Assembly: GCA_023105745.1 (NCBI GenBank)
Contig: JALGQZ010000001.1
Span: 66,916,937-66,980,936, forward strand
DNA: 64,000 nucleotides
Reading direction: 5' to 3'
Source: Austropuccinia psidii
Taxonomy: Eukaryota > Basidiomycota > Pucciniomycetes > Pucciniales > Sphaerophragmiaceae
Below, piece after piece: positions 1 through 13,040 of this stretch. A program made the position numbers and the translations under genes. Under the pieces are notes generated by a model. That model had not been told where the DNA came from and ran no database searches. It saw only the letters and a program-made list of their open reading frames with translations. Numbering within the stretch: the first letter of the stretch is position 1; each line of letters opens with the position of its first letter.

Positions 1-3000
1 ATAAGTCCTTTTAGTAAAAATTTATAAAAATAAAAACTTTTAATTTATTTTTTTTGTTTCATTTTGGGTTTTAATTTGATAAAAAACTTTCAACGATGAG
101 AATAATTTCTTTATTTAAATTTTCAATCAAATTATAAATAGTTCTTAATGTGTACTGTACTGTTTGTACTGTAGGCTGTACTGTAGTGTAGTGTGGTACA
201 ATACTAAAAATTAACCTTTTTATTTTTTATCTTTTATCTTTTTATTTTTTGGTTAGTTGTAATAATTTGATAATTTATCTTGAGCTCAAAAATCTTTTCA
301 TTTGATTTTAAATTTTAATTTTTTTTTTTTTTTTTTTTTTTTGAATTTCAAATTTGAATTTTAAATTTAATTTTTTGATTGAAAAATTTATTTAAATTCT
401 TCTTTTTAATCATTAATTTTAAGATTTTATTCATCTTTTTACTCTAATTTAAATTACAATTTCCTTATTTTTTATTAACCTTTTTTGATATTTTTTTTGA
501 TTGCTTGGTTTTTCTTTTATTTTACATTTTATTTGATTTTATTTGATTTCATTTTAAAGTAATTCAATCAAAATTAATTTTAAAGTATTAATCATTTAAC
601 TATTTTATTTTATTTCATTTTATCTTTAACATATTGTACAATTTTACTTTATTCTAGAGTACAATTTTTCATATTTTAATTCAGTTTACTTACCATCAAG
701 TCATTCAAGTCATTCAATTAAAATTTTACTTGACTCATCTCATCTCTCATTTCACTTGATCTTAAGACTTCAATACCCTTTAATCTTTTTTTTAATTTCA
801 TTAATTAACTCAACTTTGACTCTCATCTATTATATTCTATACAGTTTAGTATCATTTAAAAAGTTTGAAATCTTACTGTACCGTCCTGTACACTTTTAAG
901 TTGGATCTCATTGAAGATTTATTTAGTGGATCAATTATAGTCTACTGAACTCAAGGTAAGTTGACGATTCTTTATTAAAGGTCATCCATCCATCATCCTA
1001 AAGTTGTCTTTTACTCAAATTATTAATCGATCCTTTAATTATTTTTTCTCAGGCAGTCAGGCTACTTGGATTTCTTTAAAATTAAATTGTCGGTACAAGT
1101 TGATTGGTTACTTTACTGGTTACTGGTTAGTGATAAATTTAAATCTATTCTACTCATCAAAATTTAAAAATTATCTACTCTATCATAATTTCTTAACTAT
1201 ACTATACTGTAATTTCTAGTGTACAGCTACAACACTCTATTTTAATCTTTATACATCACATTCTAATTTAATCAATTAAATTTATTTCTTAATTCTTCTT
1301 GATTCATTTGATCACCCTCTTGGCTTGTTGCCTAGTTAACTGGCTAAAACTAGACTTTATTGGCTTAATTAGATAATTCTTTTTTGGGTTTTAAACTTTT
1401 GCTTGATTGATTGATTAGATGGATCGATGGATTGATGAATTTAAATTTAATATTCTTTATTGGTTAATTTCATCTTATTAAATTCTTTTACCTCGTTACT
1501 ATTTCCATTACAACCAATTAATCTTACACCCTCATTTATTGAGGCTGAAACTTTTCATCCCTGAATTCGTTGCTATCTCATTCTTTTCTTCTTGACTACC
1601 TAAATTAATTCTATTTTCTTCAATCTTATTTTCATCTATCTTTCAAGGTTCATTTTAAATCTTATAAAATTTCTTAATAAACTTTCAACTCATCTCATTA
1701 ACTCATTTTCTTCATTCTCATTTTGATTTTTTTTTTATTATTTCATTTATTCATCTTTTTCATTTTGATTTCTTATTATCTGTTTTACTTTTTTCTATTT
1801 CATCTTCATCAAAAAGTTTAATTTCGTTAAAATCCTTTTATATCAACCTTCTCATTGTATCTTGTCAAAGTTTCATTTAGCTAGTCTCATATCTTTGCCT
1901 CATATTATAGCTTAGCTTCTTTCCTCCCTTGGTATATCTCTTTATTATTTTTTTTATTGGAATAAATCTTTACTGTAATTAGGTACGTACGATACAGTAT
2001 AATAACTCATATTAGTTTGGTTTCATTTTTAAAACGCCTCCGTCTATTATCAATCTACTTGAATTGTTTATTCAAGTTCGGTTTGTTTGTTTGATTATCC
2101 TCTTTCTATTTAAATTCAATTGGATCATTTTACCTAAATCTCTTAATTCGATATCTTACTCGAGATTTTTTTAAATTAATTCTCAAGCCTGATTTAATCA
2201 TTCTATTGATTTTATTAAAAATTTAATAAAACCCTTCAATCTTAAACTCATCTCTTAACTCGTAATATCAATATTGTCTTTTTTTTCTCTTTTATTTGGT
2301 TGCTAATTATTTATTTAGCTGTCAAATTTCTCAAAATTGATCAATTAATTAATCTTTTGATGGATCATTAAATTTTACTATTTCATATTCATCTATTTTG
2401 ACGTTGATTCAATTGATTTCAAGATATTCTTCCATTTGATTGATCAGGTCTTGTTTTCTTTTAAAAATTTTCATAAATTAATTCTATTGATTTCTTGAAA
2501 TCAAAAATCTTAAACCTTTATCATCTTCTTTAGTCTTATCTATTATCTTCTACTTACAATTCACCTTTTCACTTTTTTTAGTTTTCTTTTTTCATTCAAT
2601 TTCTACTTGTTCCCGTTTACAGTTTATCGTTTCATTGGTCTTGAATTCAAAATTGTATTATTGTAACTGATTCTTTCTTTCCGTTTAATTCTCATTGGTT
2701 TTTTTAAAAAAACAAACTAAAACTTTCCTTACTCAGTCTCAGTCTTGTTGGAAACTTCTTAACTTCTTAGCTCAACTTTTGGTTTATATCAAATATCTTT
2801 CTTACTTACTGGTTAGTTCTCATTTTACTCATTCAAAATTATTAACTCATCCAATTATCTTCATACCTCAAACAATTTAATTTAAACTCATTCAAAAACT
2901 TATTGAGTCTTTTATCATTTTTTATTACTTTAATCAATTTATTAAATTAAAATCTCATCTTACATCATCCCTTGTCCCTCAAAAATTTCATTTAAATCGA

Positions 3001-3274
3001 TTTCTTTGAATCTCATTAAACCTTTTATCATCGATTGCTAATTTGCCCTCTTTGATTCGTATCACAGTTTACTCCTTCTAGGGGCTTGCTTATCTTTCGT
3101 TACAATCCGCAGTTGATTCAATTAATCATTTCTCTTGGCTTTCTTGTCATTTTCATCGGATCTCATCTTAACCATCCATTGAACCAACTTGCTCTTTAAA
3201 TCCTTTTTTAATCTTTTTAAAAAAAAAAATCAAATTTTTAATCAATCGGCTTCTCATCTTCTTAACATTTTAAA
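1..3274 (+). promoter_or_regulatory. Pyrimidine-rich 5' flank and probable leader of the CCCH gene
   Basis: This 3.3-kb stretch has no convincing coding sequence. The + strand is strongly T- and C-rich with few purine runs, and this stops where the zinc-finger gene begins. Positions 147-195 hold a cluster of TGTACTG-like words. A leader running through this region, with introns in it, is plausible but inferred. The core promoter cannot be placed from sequence alone; no clear TATA box stands out near 3275. Confidence 0.4.
956..1052 (+). other. Candidate leader intron
   Basis: A consensus-like donor (AAG then GTAAGT at 956) is followed 97 nt later by a T-rich tract and acceptor (TTTTTTCTCAG, ending at 1052). 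The size matches introns inside the two genes of this window (68-236 nt). If real, transcription of the CCCH gene, or of an unseen short gene, starts before 956. There is no coding support on either side. Confidence 0.3.
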
Positions 3275-5655
3275 ATGCCATCGACTAAATTGATGATGCT
3301 CATGACTAACTCTAATTCTACTAAGCCAAATGGTGATCTTGTCAGTCTCTCATTATTTTCCTTGACAATCATTCTTTGAATTGATGTCATCCTTCAAAAA
3401 CTAATTCAATCCTTTTTATTCTTGACCATCATCATCAAAATCTTTTTACCTTTTTTTTAAAATGGGATCTCATTCTTAAATTTCTCATTTATTTTAATTA
3501 ATTACTCATTTTATCATATAAAAATATACATAAAAAAATAATCTCTTTTTTTTCATATTCATTCTTATCAAAATAGACATCACATCAATCAGATTTTACT
3601 CACAACAGTGAAAGTTTATCCAGTCGTTCCTCGGTTTGTTCATCCAACGAACTTTGTACTCCTACTCCCCTTGGGATGAACCGCTCTCATGATCCTAAAA
3701 GATTGAGCATGTTATCCAGCTCAAGTCTTCAATCAGATTTATCTTCACAAATAGCTCCTTCTGTCAATTCAACCGATTCTTCACAAATTCCCCAAGCCGA
3801 CAAATTTCTTACTCCTTCAACTCCACCCTTACTTAATTCATCCCCTCCTACTCAACAAACTGAAAACTCCAATCTTGGATTTCTTAATCAAACTTTTGAT
3901 TCTTCAAACATTCAAATCACCATGACACCTTGGTCTTCCATTGAGTCTTTAGGACAACAAAATCAAAATAAATCTAATCAAATAGATCAACTTAACCCAT
4001 CAAATTTATCTGAAAACACTGCTGCTTATGAAGCTTTTCATTCTTGGTCCCCTCAACCGTCTAGTCAACACTCAATTGATGAATATCGTCATCGTACTTC
4101 AGTTAGCCCTAATGGTCACTCTCGTTCGGCTTCCTATCAATCTACTCAATCGTCATCTATTGATTCTACTTTAGATAGTAGTACCGCTAGTGCACAAACT
4201 CCCATCTTAGATGTTAATTACTCTTCGGTCGGGTTAGCCAATACTCTTGCTCAAATGTCCCTCAATCCATTAATGAGTGATTCCTTGTCAGGTATGAGTA
4301 TGTATTCCCCTGCCCTTTCGGGTCGCTATACTCCAAATACCTGTATTGGTAATCAACATCAAGTTTCTTCAAATCTTCCTCAACAAGATCATCTTAACTT
4401 TGCTGATCCCCTTACAAACTTATGCGCTGCCTATGCCGCCTCTTCCGCTTATACTGGTTATCCCCAGCAGTACATTGATCCTCAGACTCTATTGGCTTAC
4501 AGTAATGCTTTGGCTTCTACACCTTCCAATTTACTTGAACTTTATGGTTTAAAACCTGAACTTTTGGCTACTGGAACTGACGCCTTAGCTCGCTTAGTTA
4601 ATGGCACTGATTTGGATTCACTTGATAAAATTAAAGAACCTAAATCTCAAGGTCCTAGTCCTGCTAACAAGAAAACTAATTTGTACAAGACTGAGTTATG
4701 TCGCAGTTGGGAAGAAAAGGGTAGCTGTAGATATGGATCAAGGTGTCAATTTGGTTAGAAAACTCTTTTCTCCTTAATTTCAGTTGAACCTTTTAGCTAA
4801 TCATTTCAAGTTTTGTTTTAGCTCACGGTCAAGATGAGTTAAGATCTGTTAATCGTCATCCTAAGTTTAAAACTGAAATTTGTAGAGTACGTCAAAAGTC
4901 TTTTTTTTCTTTGACATGAATTTAACAATTCAATCTTTGAAATTCACCAATTTTATAATTTCCTTTAGACATTTTGGCTTCATGGCTCATGTCCTTATGG
5001 AAAACGATGTTGCTTCTTACATACAACAGCAACCGATGGTAGTCCTACTAGTAATATGACCACTAACCTAGATGGAAAGCAAACTACCACTTCAAATTCT
5101 AATGCACATGATCCACCAACATCAAGACTTCAACAAAGGACTTCATCTAGTCCTGAGTCTTCTGGTCCAGTTGAAAGAAACTTAGGCCTTTCATTATCAG
5201 CTTATTTAGCTAGTAGTCCACAACTTCACTCTGCTCCCCCAGTTAGACCTCATTCGGAAATAGGTCATTGTCGAAATACTAGTAGTGGTAATAGCTCACC
5301 ACTTTCCTCTTTTGACGGTCTTCGAATTCAAATCGGATCTCGTTTAAGTGCTAGGGATCAAGTACCCGCTCAAGAGGCACCAGGTCCTCGGTCGAGATTA
5401 GAGCGATTAAGACCTACAAGTGACTATATTGATTCAGCTGGATCAATGCCAACGACTTCAGTGGCTAGTCCCACTCGTTATAATCCTTTTTTGGATTCTC
5501 TTCAACCTCCTCACTCTGCTTTCTCTGACTTTTCATCTATCTTGCGTCGATCGCCTTGCCCACAACCTATTGGTAAAGCACTTTCAGCTAATGGTGATGA
5601 GTCAAGCAATGTTCATGTTTTGGCCAAATTTAGTAATAATCTGTCTATGGCTTAA
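3275..5655 (+). CDS. Tandem CCCH zinc-finger protein, TIS11/tristetraprolin type
   Basis: Four exons give 664 residues: 3275-3340, 3577-4753, 4822-4886 and 4969-5655. Donors are GTCAGT, GTTAGA and GTACGT; every acceptor ends in AG and phases match. Finger 1 has C397, C406, C412, H416; finger 2 has C435, C444, C450, H454. Both are C-x8-C-x5-C-x3-H, each led by a KTE(L/I)C motif and separated by the 18-residue linker typical of TTP/Zfs1/Cth2 proteins. Family members bind AU-rich elements in mRNA 3' UTRs and recruit deadenylation and decay factors. The 390-residue N-terminus and 210-residue C-terminus are rich in Ser, Gln, Asn and Pro, look disordered, and contain RSxS-type phosphosite candidates near residues 172-177. 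An intron splits finger 1 between F414 and H416, and another lies just inside finger 2. Exon 1 and the start are the least certain part; M56 (3676) is the alternative start. No neighbour suggests a pathway. Confidence 0.92.
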
Positions 5656-6837
5656 ATTGATAGTTGGCATGGGTAGTTTTGAACTCTTAAAAGAGAGATG
5701 TTGGGCATCGATGTATCTATAAATTTTCAAAATCGTTTATCATTTTTTATTAGTTAATATTTCATTGAATTAACTGTAAATTTTGACCTTGCTTTGTCTC
5801 AAGACCTCAAAAAACCAAAAAAAAAAAAAAAAAAAAAATCTTTTTTTTATTATATTTTGTTTTGCCTTATATTATGCTTTTTTTAATCTTTGTAGATACA
5901 TGCAGAAAAGATTAATACATTAAGTTTTTTTATTTGTGATTAAACTGTTATGATTTCCTTTCTGATTTTTGTTCAAGTTGAAGATGTAGATATATATATC
6001 CAAATAGATTTCAAGACTCAGTGTTGTTTGCTCATTCTTTTAAGAGATGACCCATGGAATAAGGGACCTTAGCTGTTATGTTGCTTCGTTTTCTTTTTTT
6101 TGGAATTACATATAAACCCAATGTTAATTAATTTGTTGTTTCGTTCTTTATGCTTTGGTTTTGATTTAACCTGTTATTAACATTCAAAATAAGTTGGGGC
6201 TTTAAATACTTTTCCAACAACACTTATTGATTGTTTTCACTCTACAAGAAAAAATACATTCACTTTTTATAACTTTCATCAATTCAAGAATTGAAGGATA
6301 AATCACAACATTAATTATGAAAATTATGAATAGAAAAACGTAGATTTTTAATTTTACAATATTGAAAATTTATCCTTGGAGGAATAAAAATACTATTAAT
6401 GAATGAAAAAAAACGATTAAAAACGAACTTAAATCAAAACAAATGAAAAAAATGGGGAAAATATGAGTAAAAACAAAATAAAATAAAACAAAGTAAAAGT
6501 GAAAAATATAAAAAAGAAATTAAAAAAAAAAAGACAAAATCACAAAATCACAAAATGATGAAAAACCAAAATCCCAAAAAAAAGAAATAAAAAAAATAGC
6601 AAAATAATTCAAATGAATTAAAAAAAATCATAAAAAAATCAAATAAAACAAAAAAAAATTTAAACAAATTTTTTGAATAATGAATGAAAAAAAATTAAAC
6701 AAAAACAAAAAAAACAAAATTAAAAAAAGAAAAAAATTATGAATGATGAATGAATAAAAAAAGAAAAAAAAAATTCTAAATTTTTTATTTTATTATTCAA
6801 AAAATTCTTAAAAAAAAAAAAAAAAATAAAATAAAAA
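5656..6837. other. 3' flank of the CCCH gene, grading into A-rich DNA
   Basis: The first 400 bases probably hold the 3' UTR. There is an A-run at about 5818-5838, and no canonical AATAAA immediately after the stop. From about 6330 the + strand becomes very A-rich, with repeated words such as AATGAATGAAAAAAA and ACAAAATCACAAAA. No reading frame here looks coding. Confidence 0.5.
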
Positions 6838-7275
6838 AAAATATAATAAAAATAAAATAAAAATAAAATAAAAATAAAATAAAAATAAAATAAAAATAAA
6901 ATAAAAATAAAATAAAAATAAAATAAAAATAAAATAAAAATAAAATAAAAATAAAATAAAAATAAAATAAAAATAAAATAAAAATAAAATAAAAAAAAAA
7001 TTAAAATAAAATAAAAATAAAAATAAAATAAAAATAAAAATAAAAATTAAAATAAAAATAAAAATAAAAATAAAAATAAAAATAAAATAAAAAAAAAAAT
7101 TAAAATAAAATAAAATTAAAAATAAAAATAAAAATAAAAATAAAAATAAAAATAAAATAAAAATAAAATAAAAATAAAATAAAAATAAAATAAAAATAAA
7201 ATACTAATAAAATAAAAATAAAATACTAATAAAATAAAAATAAAATACTAATAAAATAAAAATAAAATACCTCAT
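6838..7275. repeat. 11-bp A/T minisatellite
   Basis: A tandem array with unit AAAATAAAAAT (alternating four and five A between T) runs for about 430 bp, with some units slipped to five-A spacing. Its right end (about 7200-7270) changes to a 22-bp higher-order unit, the 11-bp repeat plus ACTAAT, in about three copies. Replication slippage is the likely source. Confidence 0.9.
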
Positions 7276-9439
7276 AAAATTAAAAAACATGGTCTTCAAT
7301 TTTTTCAAGGATTGAAATCTTTGTTTATTTATACCAACTGAGATTCACATTTTATATTCTTTTTGAGAGATACTTAACTTTTATTCAACCATATTTACCT
7401 AGTGAATTAATTTAATATGTAAAAACTCAAGATAATTTGAGTTTTTATTTGAAGGAAATTAAGGTAGTAACTGTATTAAGAAATTAAATAAAGCTCAAAT
7501 AATCCAAATATTTGTTTAAAATCTGCTTTAATTCAATTTTAATGTATCAATATAACTAAACATCAAATTAATAAATAATTTTAATTTCAAATAATTAATA
7601 AATGCAGCTTTCTATGAAATTCATTTTTGATCATGTTGAATGTATTGTATCTTTTACCCACACCTTAACTTCAATTTCCTTAATATTGAGCGCATTTTTT
7701 AGTGATTATTAATTATGGAGAGCTCTCAATGCACTGAAATACTCAATTGTATATTAGATTGGTGTGTTGATAGATTTAAGTATTTAAAAATGTATTTTTA
7801 AATTTCTAAATAATAAACAATTAAAAAAAAATAAGATTATAAAAAAATAATTTTTCAATTTCTTTATAATAATATTTCCTTAAATTTATGAAGGTTAGAT
7901 TTATATAATCATTTTAATCATTTAATTTAATTTAATAAAAAGTTTTAGAAGAAAATTGAAAATAATTCAAAACTTCATATTAATTAAGAAATAATACATT
8001 GAATTTTTTTTTTCTTTTGATATAATGGGAATTCTTTATTATATAAAGTCAAAAACAAATGGTAGAAATTTATTCTTTTTGAAAAAAAATTTATTTCTAA
8101 AAAAATATTTATAAAGATCTTGATAATTTTGTGAATTTTAGGCTACTGTTATATATTTATACAGACTATAATGATAATAAATTCAAATCGAGAAGCTGTT
8201 TGTAAAATCCAGTTAAGAAAAGAATATATTCATTTCTGCCAAGTGTTTTTAAGATATAATCCAGGAATATTTCTTGTTTTCTTTGGGTATTTTTTCTCAA
8301 TGAAAGGCTTAAAGAATTTATCAAAGTATCATTAAATAAAGAGGGGTAACATAATTAATATATATACTTTTTTGAAATTAAGATTACAGTTAAGAAAATA
8401 TAACTTCAGAGCCATGTTCACTAATAGTCAAAACATGTTCTGAATCATGTTTCAATTTTTTCAATTTTCATTATGAATAGTTTGACCTTTAATTTATAAT
8501 GTTATAATTATATATTGATTGAAATATTTGGAAAGTTTATATTTAGAAATCTTTTAACCAATGAATATATTTTTTTTTTTTTTTTTACAATCAATAAAAT
8601 TCTTATTAAAATAAATAAATAATTATATTCCTTTATAAATTAGATTTTGATAAAAAATTTTCAAAATAGATTTTTTTTTTTTTTTTTTTTTTTCAAATTA
8701 AATAAATTTTTATTAAGATTTTCAAAAAAAAAAAAAAAAAAAATTGAAATAATAAAATTAATCTTAATCTTTTAAAAATATTTTTAATAAGATTAGATTA
8801 AAATCAATTTTTTTTTTTTTTTTTTATATTTTTTTTTTTTGAAATAATATTATAATTTATGGGTAGAGAGAGATCTCTCATATATTTATTGAAATGATCC
8901 TAATAAATAAAACTAAAATAAATATTTAAATTTATGATTGATAATATTAAAAATTATATTTAATTCAATATATAATCTTATTTGAATTTCTATTTTCTTT
9001 TTTTTAAAAAAAAAATATTATTTAATTTTATTATTTAAAATGAAAACAGAAAAAAAAAAAAAAAAAAAAAAAAACATTAAGAAATATCTTAAAAAAAGTG
9101 ATTTTTTTTTTTAACAAATAATTCTTAAAAAAAAATGATAGATGTACCTCAAAAAAAAAAAAAAAATTAAGTAAATTAAAATTTTTCAAGGTGAATTAAA
9201 TTTATTCTTATCATTGAGATAAATATATTTTTTTTTTATAAGTTTTGAAAGAAAAGAATTAAAAAAAATTTGAATATTTGATAATCTAAAACAGTTTTTT
9301 TTATGTTTTTACTTCATTTTTTTTTTAAGTTTTGTTATCCATATTTTATGATGATATTCTATTTTTAGTTTTTGATGAATTCTATCTTTTTTTAAATCTT
9401 AATTGAGTTTTCCTAACTTTACTCTTATATTTATAAATA
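7276..9439. other. Gene-free AT-rich spacer with long A and T runs
   Basis: No coding sequence is recognisable. Homopolymer runs of about 15-25 bases occur near 8570, 8670, 8725, 8808 and 9050, alternating between A and T on the + strand. The missing 3' half of Ty3/gypsy copy A would lie in the right part, but no trace of it can be identified. Confidence 0.5.
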
Positions 9440-9479
9440 TTTTTTTCTTTGATTCAATTTAAATCTTAAAGGTTAGATT

Positions 9480-10290
9480 AAAGTTAGTAATGAGAAATAA
9501 AGGTTCTTGAATAAGGGCTTTCTTCATTTTATAATATTATTTTTTAATTCCTTTCTGTTTCATCTCAAATACTGTCTGTTAATCACAGATCCTAAGGAGT
9601 TAGTTGTCCAAAAGTGCAAAATATTTCAGAGTTTATCTATCAGAATTGGAAAATCTAAGAAAGGGGATCATTTATTTCTTATTCTAAGGTATAGAATTAA
9701 GTAAAGCTACTGCTACTCTTCTTTGTCAATACCAAAGCTTAGGTCTGAAACAATATCTCAAAGTGATTTGAGTTCTTTAAAGCCAAAAATAAATTTCTTG
9801 TAAAATTTTCCACATTAACTTCTACACTGTTTTCTATTGATCTTCCAAGTCTTTCAGGTCCAAGAACCATAATTCTGAACACATAATCATATCAGAAATG
9901 TAAATTATGAGCCCTCCCTCAGATTATCCTTGGGGAAAGATGGTATTGATCATTTTTTTCATAATTAGATGGAGTTTTTTTCAATCCCAAAGGGAATTCC
10001 CAAATAATCATAAATCCCAAAATGATTGATAGCTCTAAGTAATATCTTGGCTTTTTGTGTCAAATGATTCTCATTGAACCCTTTTAATGAATCCATTGAG
10101 GATATATACTTGGCTTCAAAAATTTTGAAACAAGGTTTCTTGGATTATGGAAATTGAGTACTTATATGAAACTGAGTATGTATTCAATGCCCTAAAATAT
10201 ACAACAATTCTTTATTTCTGATTATTTAAAGAAATGATGACAGGAGTTTTAACTTAAATATCTTCATTGTCTAGCTCTTGGAATTTATGG
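9480..10290 (-). pseudogene. Reverse transcriptase remnant, copy A
   Basis: The - strand reads as a broken reverse transcriptase: around 9930 an SEGGLIIYI segment runs into the polymerase active site, where the expected YIDD reads YISD. The thumb/connection part follows at 9570-9700, matching copy B at 26810-27000. One of the two paired catalytic aspartates is replaced, and there are several stops and shifts. Confidence 0.7.
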
Positions 10291-11101
10291 GTAAGATGGT
10301 CTAAGGGTAATATCTACTTCATACCCTCTGGTTGCACCTAATGGTTCATTATCTGAAGAAAAGGAACTTATATATGGAAAACACATTAATAATCTCTGAA
10401 TTCATTTTTGGTGATAATTCTGGATTTATTTATGCTTCAATAAGTTGATCTGACACAAATTCCTCTTTATACTTATCCTTAATTGAAGATATCACTGATA
10501 ATTCTCTGGGAAATTTGGAAAAGGAAAATTTCTGTTTTTTTATTATCTTAAATTTTAAGATCTCTCTATCTTTATGGTTACTGATATCAATACTATAAGT
10601 TCTCAAGAATTCCTCAACAAGGATTATGTGCTAAGAAATACAGGTATACATTACCCCTATCTCTGTTTTAACCCTGATACTTCTTGCTGGGTGTGGAAAT
10701 ACAAGGTTAGTATCCAATATACCTAGTGGGTACATCTTTTTAATAGAACTACTAAATTACACACCTTCTATTGGAAAAAGATATCTTTTCCACTGATGAA
10801 TCATACAATGCAAGTAGTCTCTTCCAAAACAAGTTCAAAAAGCTCCTGTGTCTAGGTTGACTTTGGATTACACATCATTCATAAAAATTGATATGATAAA
10901 AGATACTCCAGAACTATAACCTTTCCCTCTAGCAGGTTTTGCTTTACACATTCCAAATTCTTGGATATTGATCAAGCTATTCAATACTTACTATTTCTTT
11001 AATTGAGTATGAGCTTCAGTGACCACAAAGAGTGCTGTGACATTCTCAATAGGATACTCTTTGACTAGTGTTTCATCAGAAATTGCAGTATCCTGGTCAG
11101 A

Positions 11102-11338
11102 TTACTCCTTGTCTTGAGAAAGCTGGTCCTCTTCAATAAATTTCAATTCATTGTTTTTGTCCTTTTTTGGTACAATTATTGGCTGAATTTGAATTTCTCC
11201 CACAGTTATGACATTTAAAAATACATGTTTCAGTTTTATTTTCTTCTCTTGAGATTTCTGGAATAATTCTTGACTTAATAGGATTCTTAGTCCATATTTT
11301 ACTAATATTGGTCCTAGTAATGATATATTCAATTTCAT
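11102..11338 (-). pseudogene. gag C-terminal remnant with damaged zinc knuckle, copy A
   Basis: This 78-codon fragment matches the part of copies B and C around the CCHC zinc knuckle and the acidic linker after it (KNNELKFIEED against KINEVQVIEE in B). The metal-binding residues are mostly lost. Frame continuity across the knuckle-linker boundary, also seen in B, suggests that the family made one continuous gag-pol frame. Confidence 0.65.
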
Positions 11339-12638
11339 TTATATATTAATCTGTTGAAAAGGCTTTTGCACATCTGAATTTGATAGCATTTTCCAATTCA
11401 CCTTCAAAATTCCTTAATATTTTCAGGTTAATCATTGAGTAAGACACATCTGGGTGTAAGGCAGATAGTCTGTCTTTATGTTTGAGGAACTAAGTAAGTT
11501 GTTTGTATTTTTTTGGAATTGAAGATGGCACTTTAAAAGGAATTTTTGGCCAACTTGGTGATTATCTCAAATTTTCACCAAACCCAATTATTTTCCTTCC
11601 ATTATCATTTTGGTACCATTTCTTGGAAGTATTTGTAAACAAGGACATTAATTTTTCTACTCTTAATTAATCTTTGTCATTAAAATCTTCTTGTAGAATT
11701 TCCAATCTCCTTATTACTTAAGTATGGATTTATGCTACTTCAACAGAGGATTTTGGCCATTATTTTAGTCTGGGAATATCCTTTTCAGAGAATGAAATTT
11801 CTCAAGAGGTATCTCTTGTAAATTAGTTCACAATTTTTTTCAGAGAAAATTCAACTTAAGTTAAAGGTTTAAAATAACTGAAAAGATCTTGAAGTGGTTC
11901 CCAATCCTTATTAGCTTTATTCATGTTTTCAATTATTTCTTCCTTTAATTCATTCCTTTTACTTTCAATTTGTTCTAAGTGTGTTTCAAAAAGGTTTGTG
12001 CTATTAGCTATGTACACAAAAATGGTTTTTGTAATTCATGATTTGGGACTTAATATTATTAATTGAAGTATTATCCATTTAATAATTTTTCATTTAAATT
12101 TTATTCACACTTCTGTCACATTTACAATAAATGTACTCAGTTCCTACAATTATCATGTTAAACCATTCAGTGAGATTCTTTTTGTTGTTTCTCAGGTGAT
12201 TGAAATTTCATTCTAATTTCCTTTGATCTTCATCAAAATTGATAGGTTTTAAATTAATAGTAAAAAGAATATATTAAATTTAATCCATAATTTGTGTGGA
12301 AAGTTCCTTTTCATGATTTATTTTACCTTGGCTGTGAGCTCCATAAGAGTCCTGGCCATATTGAGCACACTGTCTGTGACTGAAGGCTTCAATTTGGGAA
12401 TAATTTACCCTTGTGGGTAATTTATGTGTCAATTATCTTTAACTTTCCCCCTTTTTTGTTTTTTATGGGGTCCCTTGGGTTTGTCTTTGGGGAGTTCAGG
12501 AGCTGGTTGATGTTATTGGTCCTACCTTTTCCAAATCTGGGGTCATCTCAAGTTCTTTATTTTGGTCTAATGATAAAAGATTTCGGCTCTTCAACCAATT
12601 CTTAATCTTATTTACCTTTTCCTTGCAATACATGGGCT

Positions 12639-13040
12639 TCAACCTCCAAAGAGCTTCATGGTCCCCTTATGGCCCAGAAATCTCTTGATGTGTAAATAGT
12701 ATTTCAAGGACCCCTGCCAAAGGCTTGCGAATCTTTCCATTCCTCCTCTTTGGCTTCTCTGAACCTGTTTTTGTAATGGAACTGATATATCTCTATGTCT
12801 TCCACTTGTAAATAATTCAGCCCTTAAGAAAGTACTCTGAATTAGTTCTGGTTCACATTTCACCTCAAAATTAGTGGGTACAGACCTTTGGAAATGGGGT
12901 GTAGCTCTGGAATCCTCCAAATATACCTTTCTTGAAGAAGTTCTTCCAGATTTGTCCCTGGTGTTACCTATTCCTCCTTGTTCAGATCTATCTGGTTGAA
13001 CTGAATATTTTCTTTTTCTTCTTTTATGCACTATTTTCAC
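12639..13040 (-). pseudogene. gag N-terminal remnant, copy A
   Basis: A 133-codon open stretch aligns with the copy B gag N-terminus (about 29810-30139). Shared words are SSRKxxLEDxR, FLRAE, SGRHRxISVP and a C-terminal YLHIKxFLG. The shared order and spacing identify it as gag of this element family and not a host gene. It stops after the YLHIK segment, and downstream gag is shifted between frames. The role of this N-terminal gag segment is unknown to me. Confidence 0.75.

Noticed and set aside
12639..13040. Basic 133-codon protein as a possible host gene
   Set aside because: Its segments match gag of copy B in order and spacing and it sits at the right distance from LTR A, so it is an element remnant.
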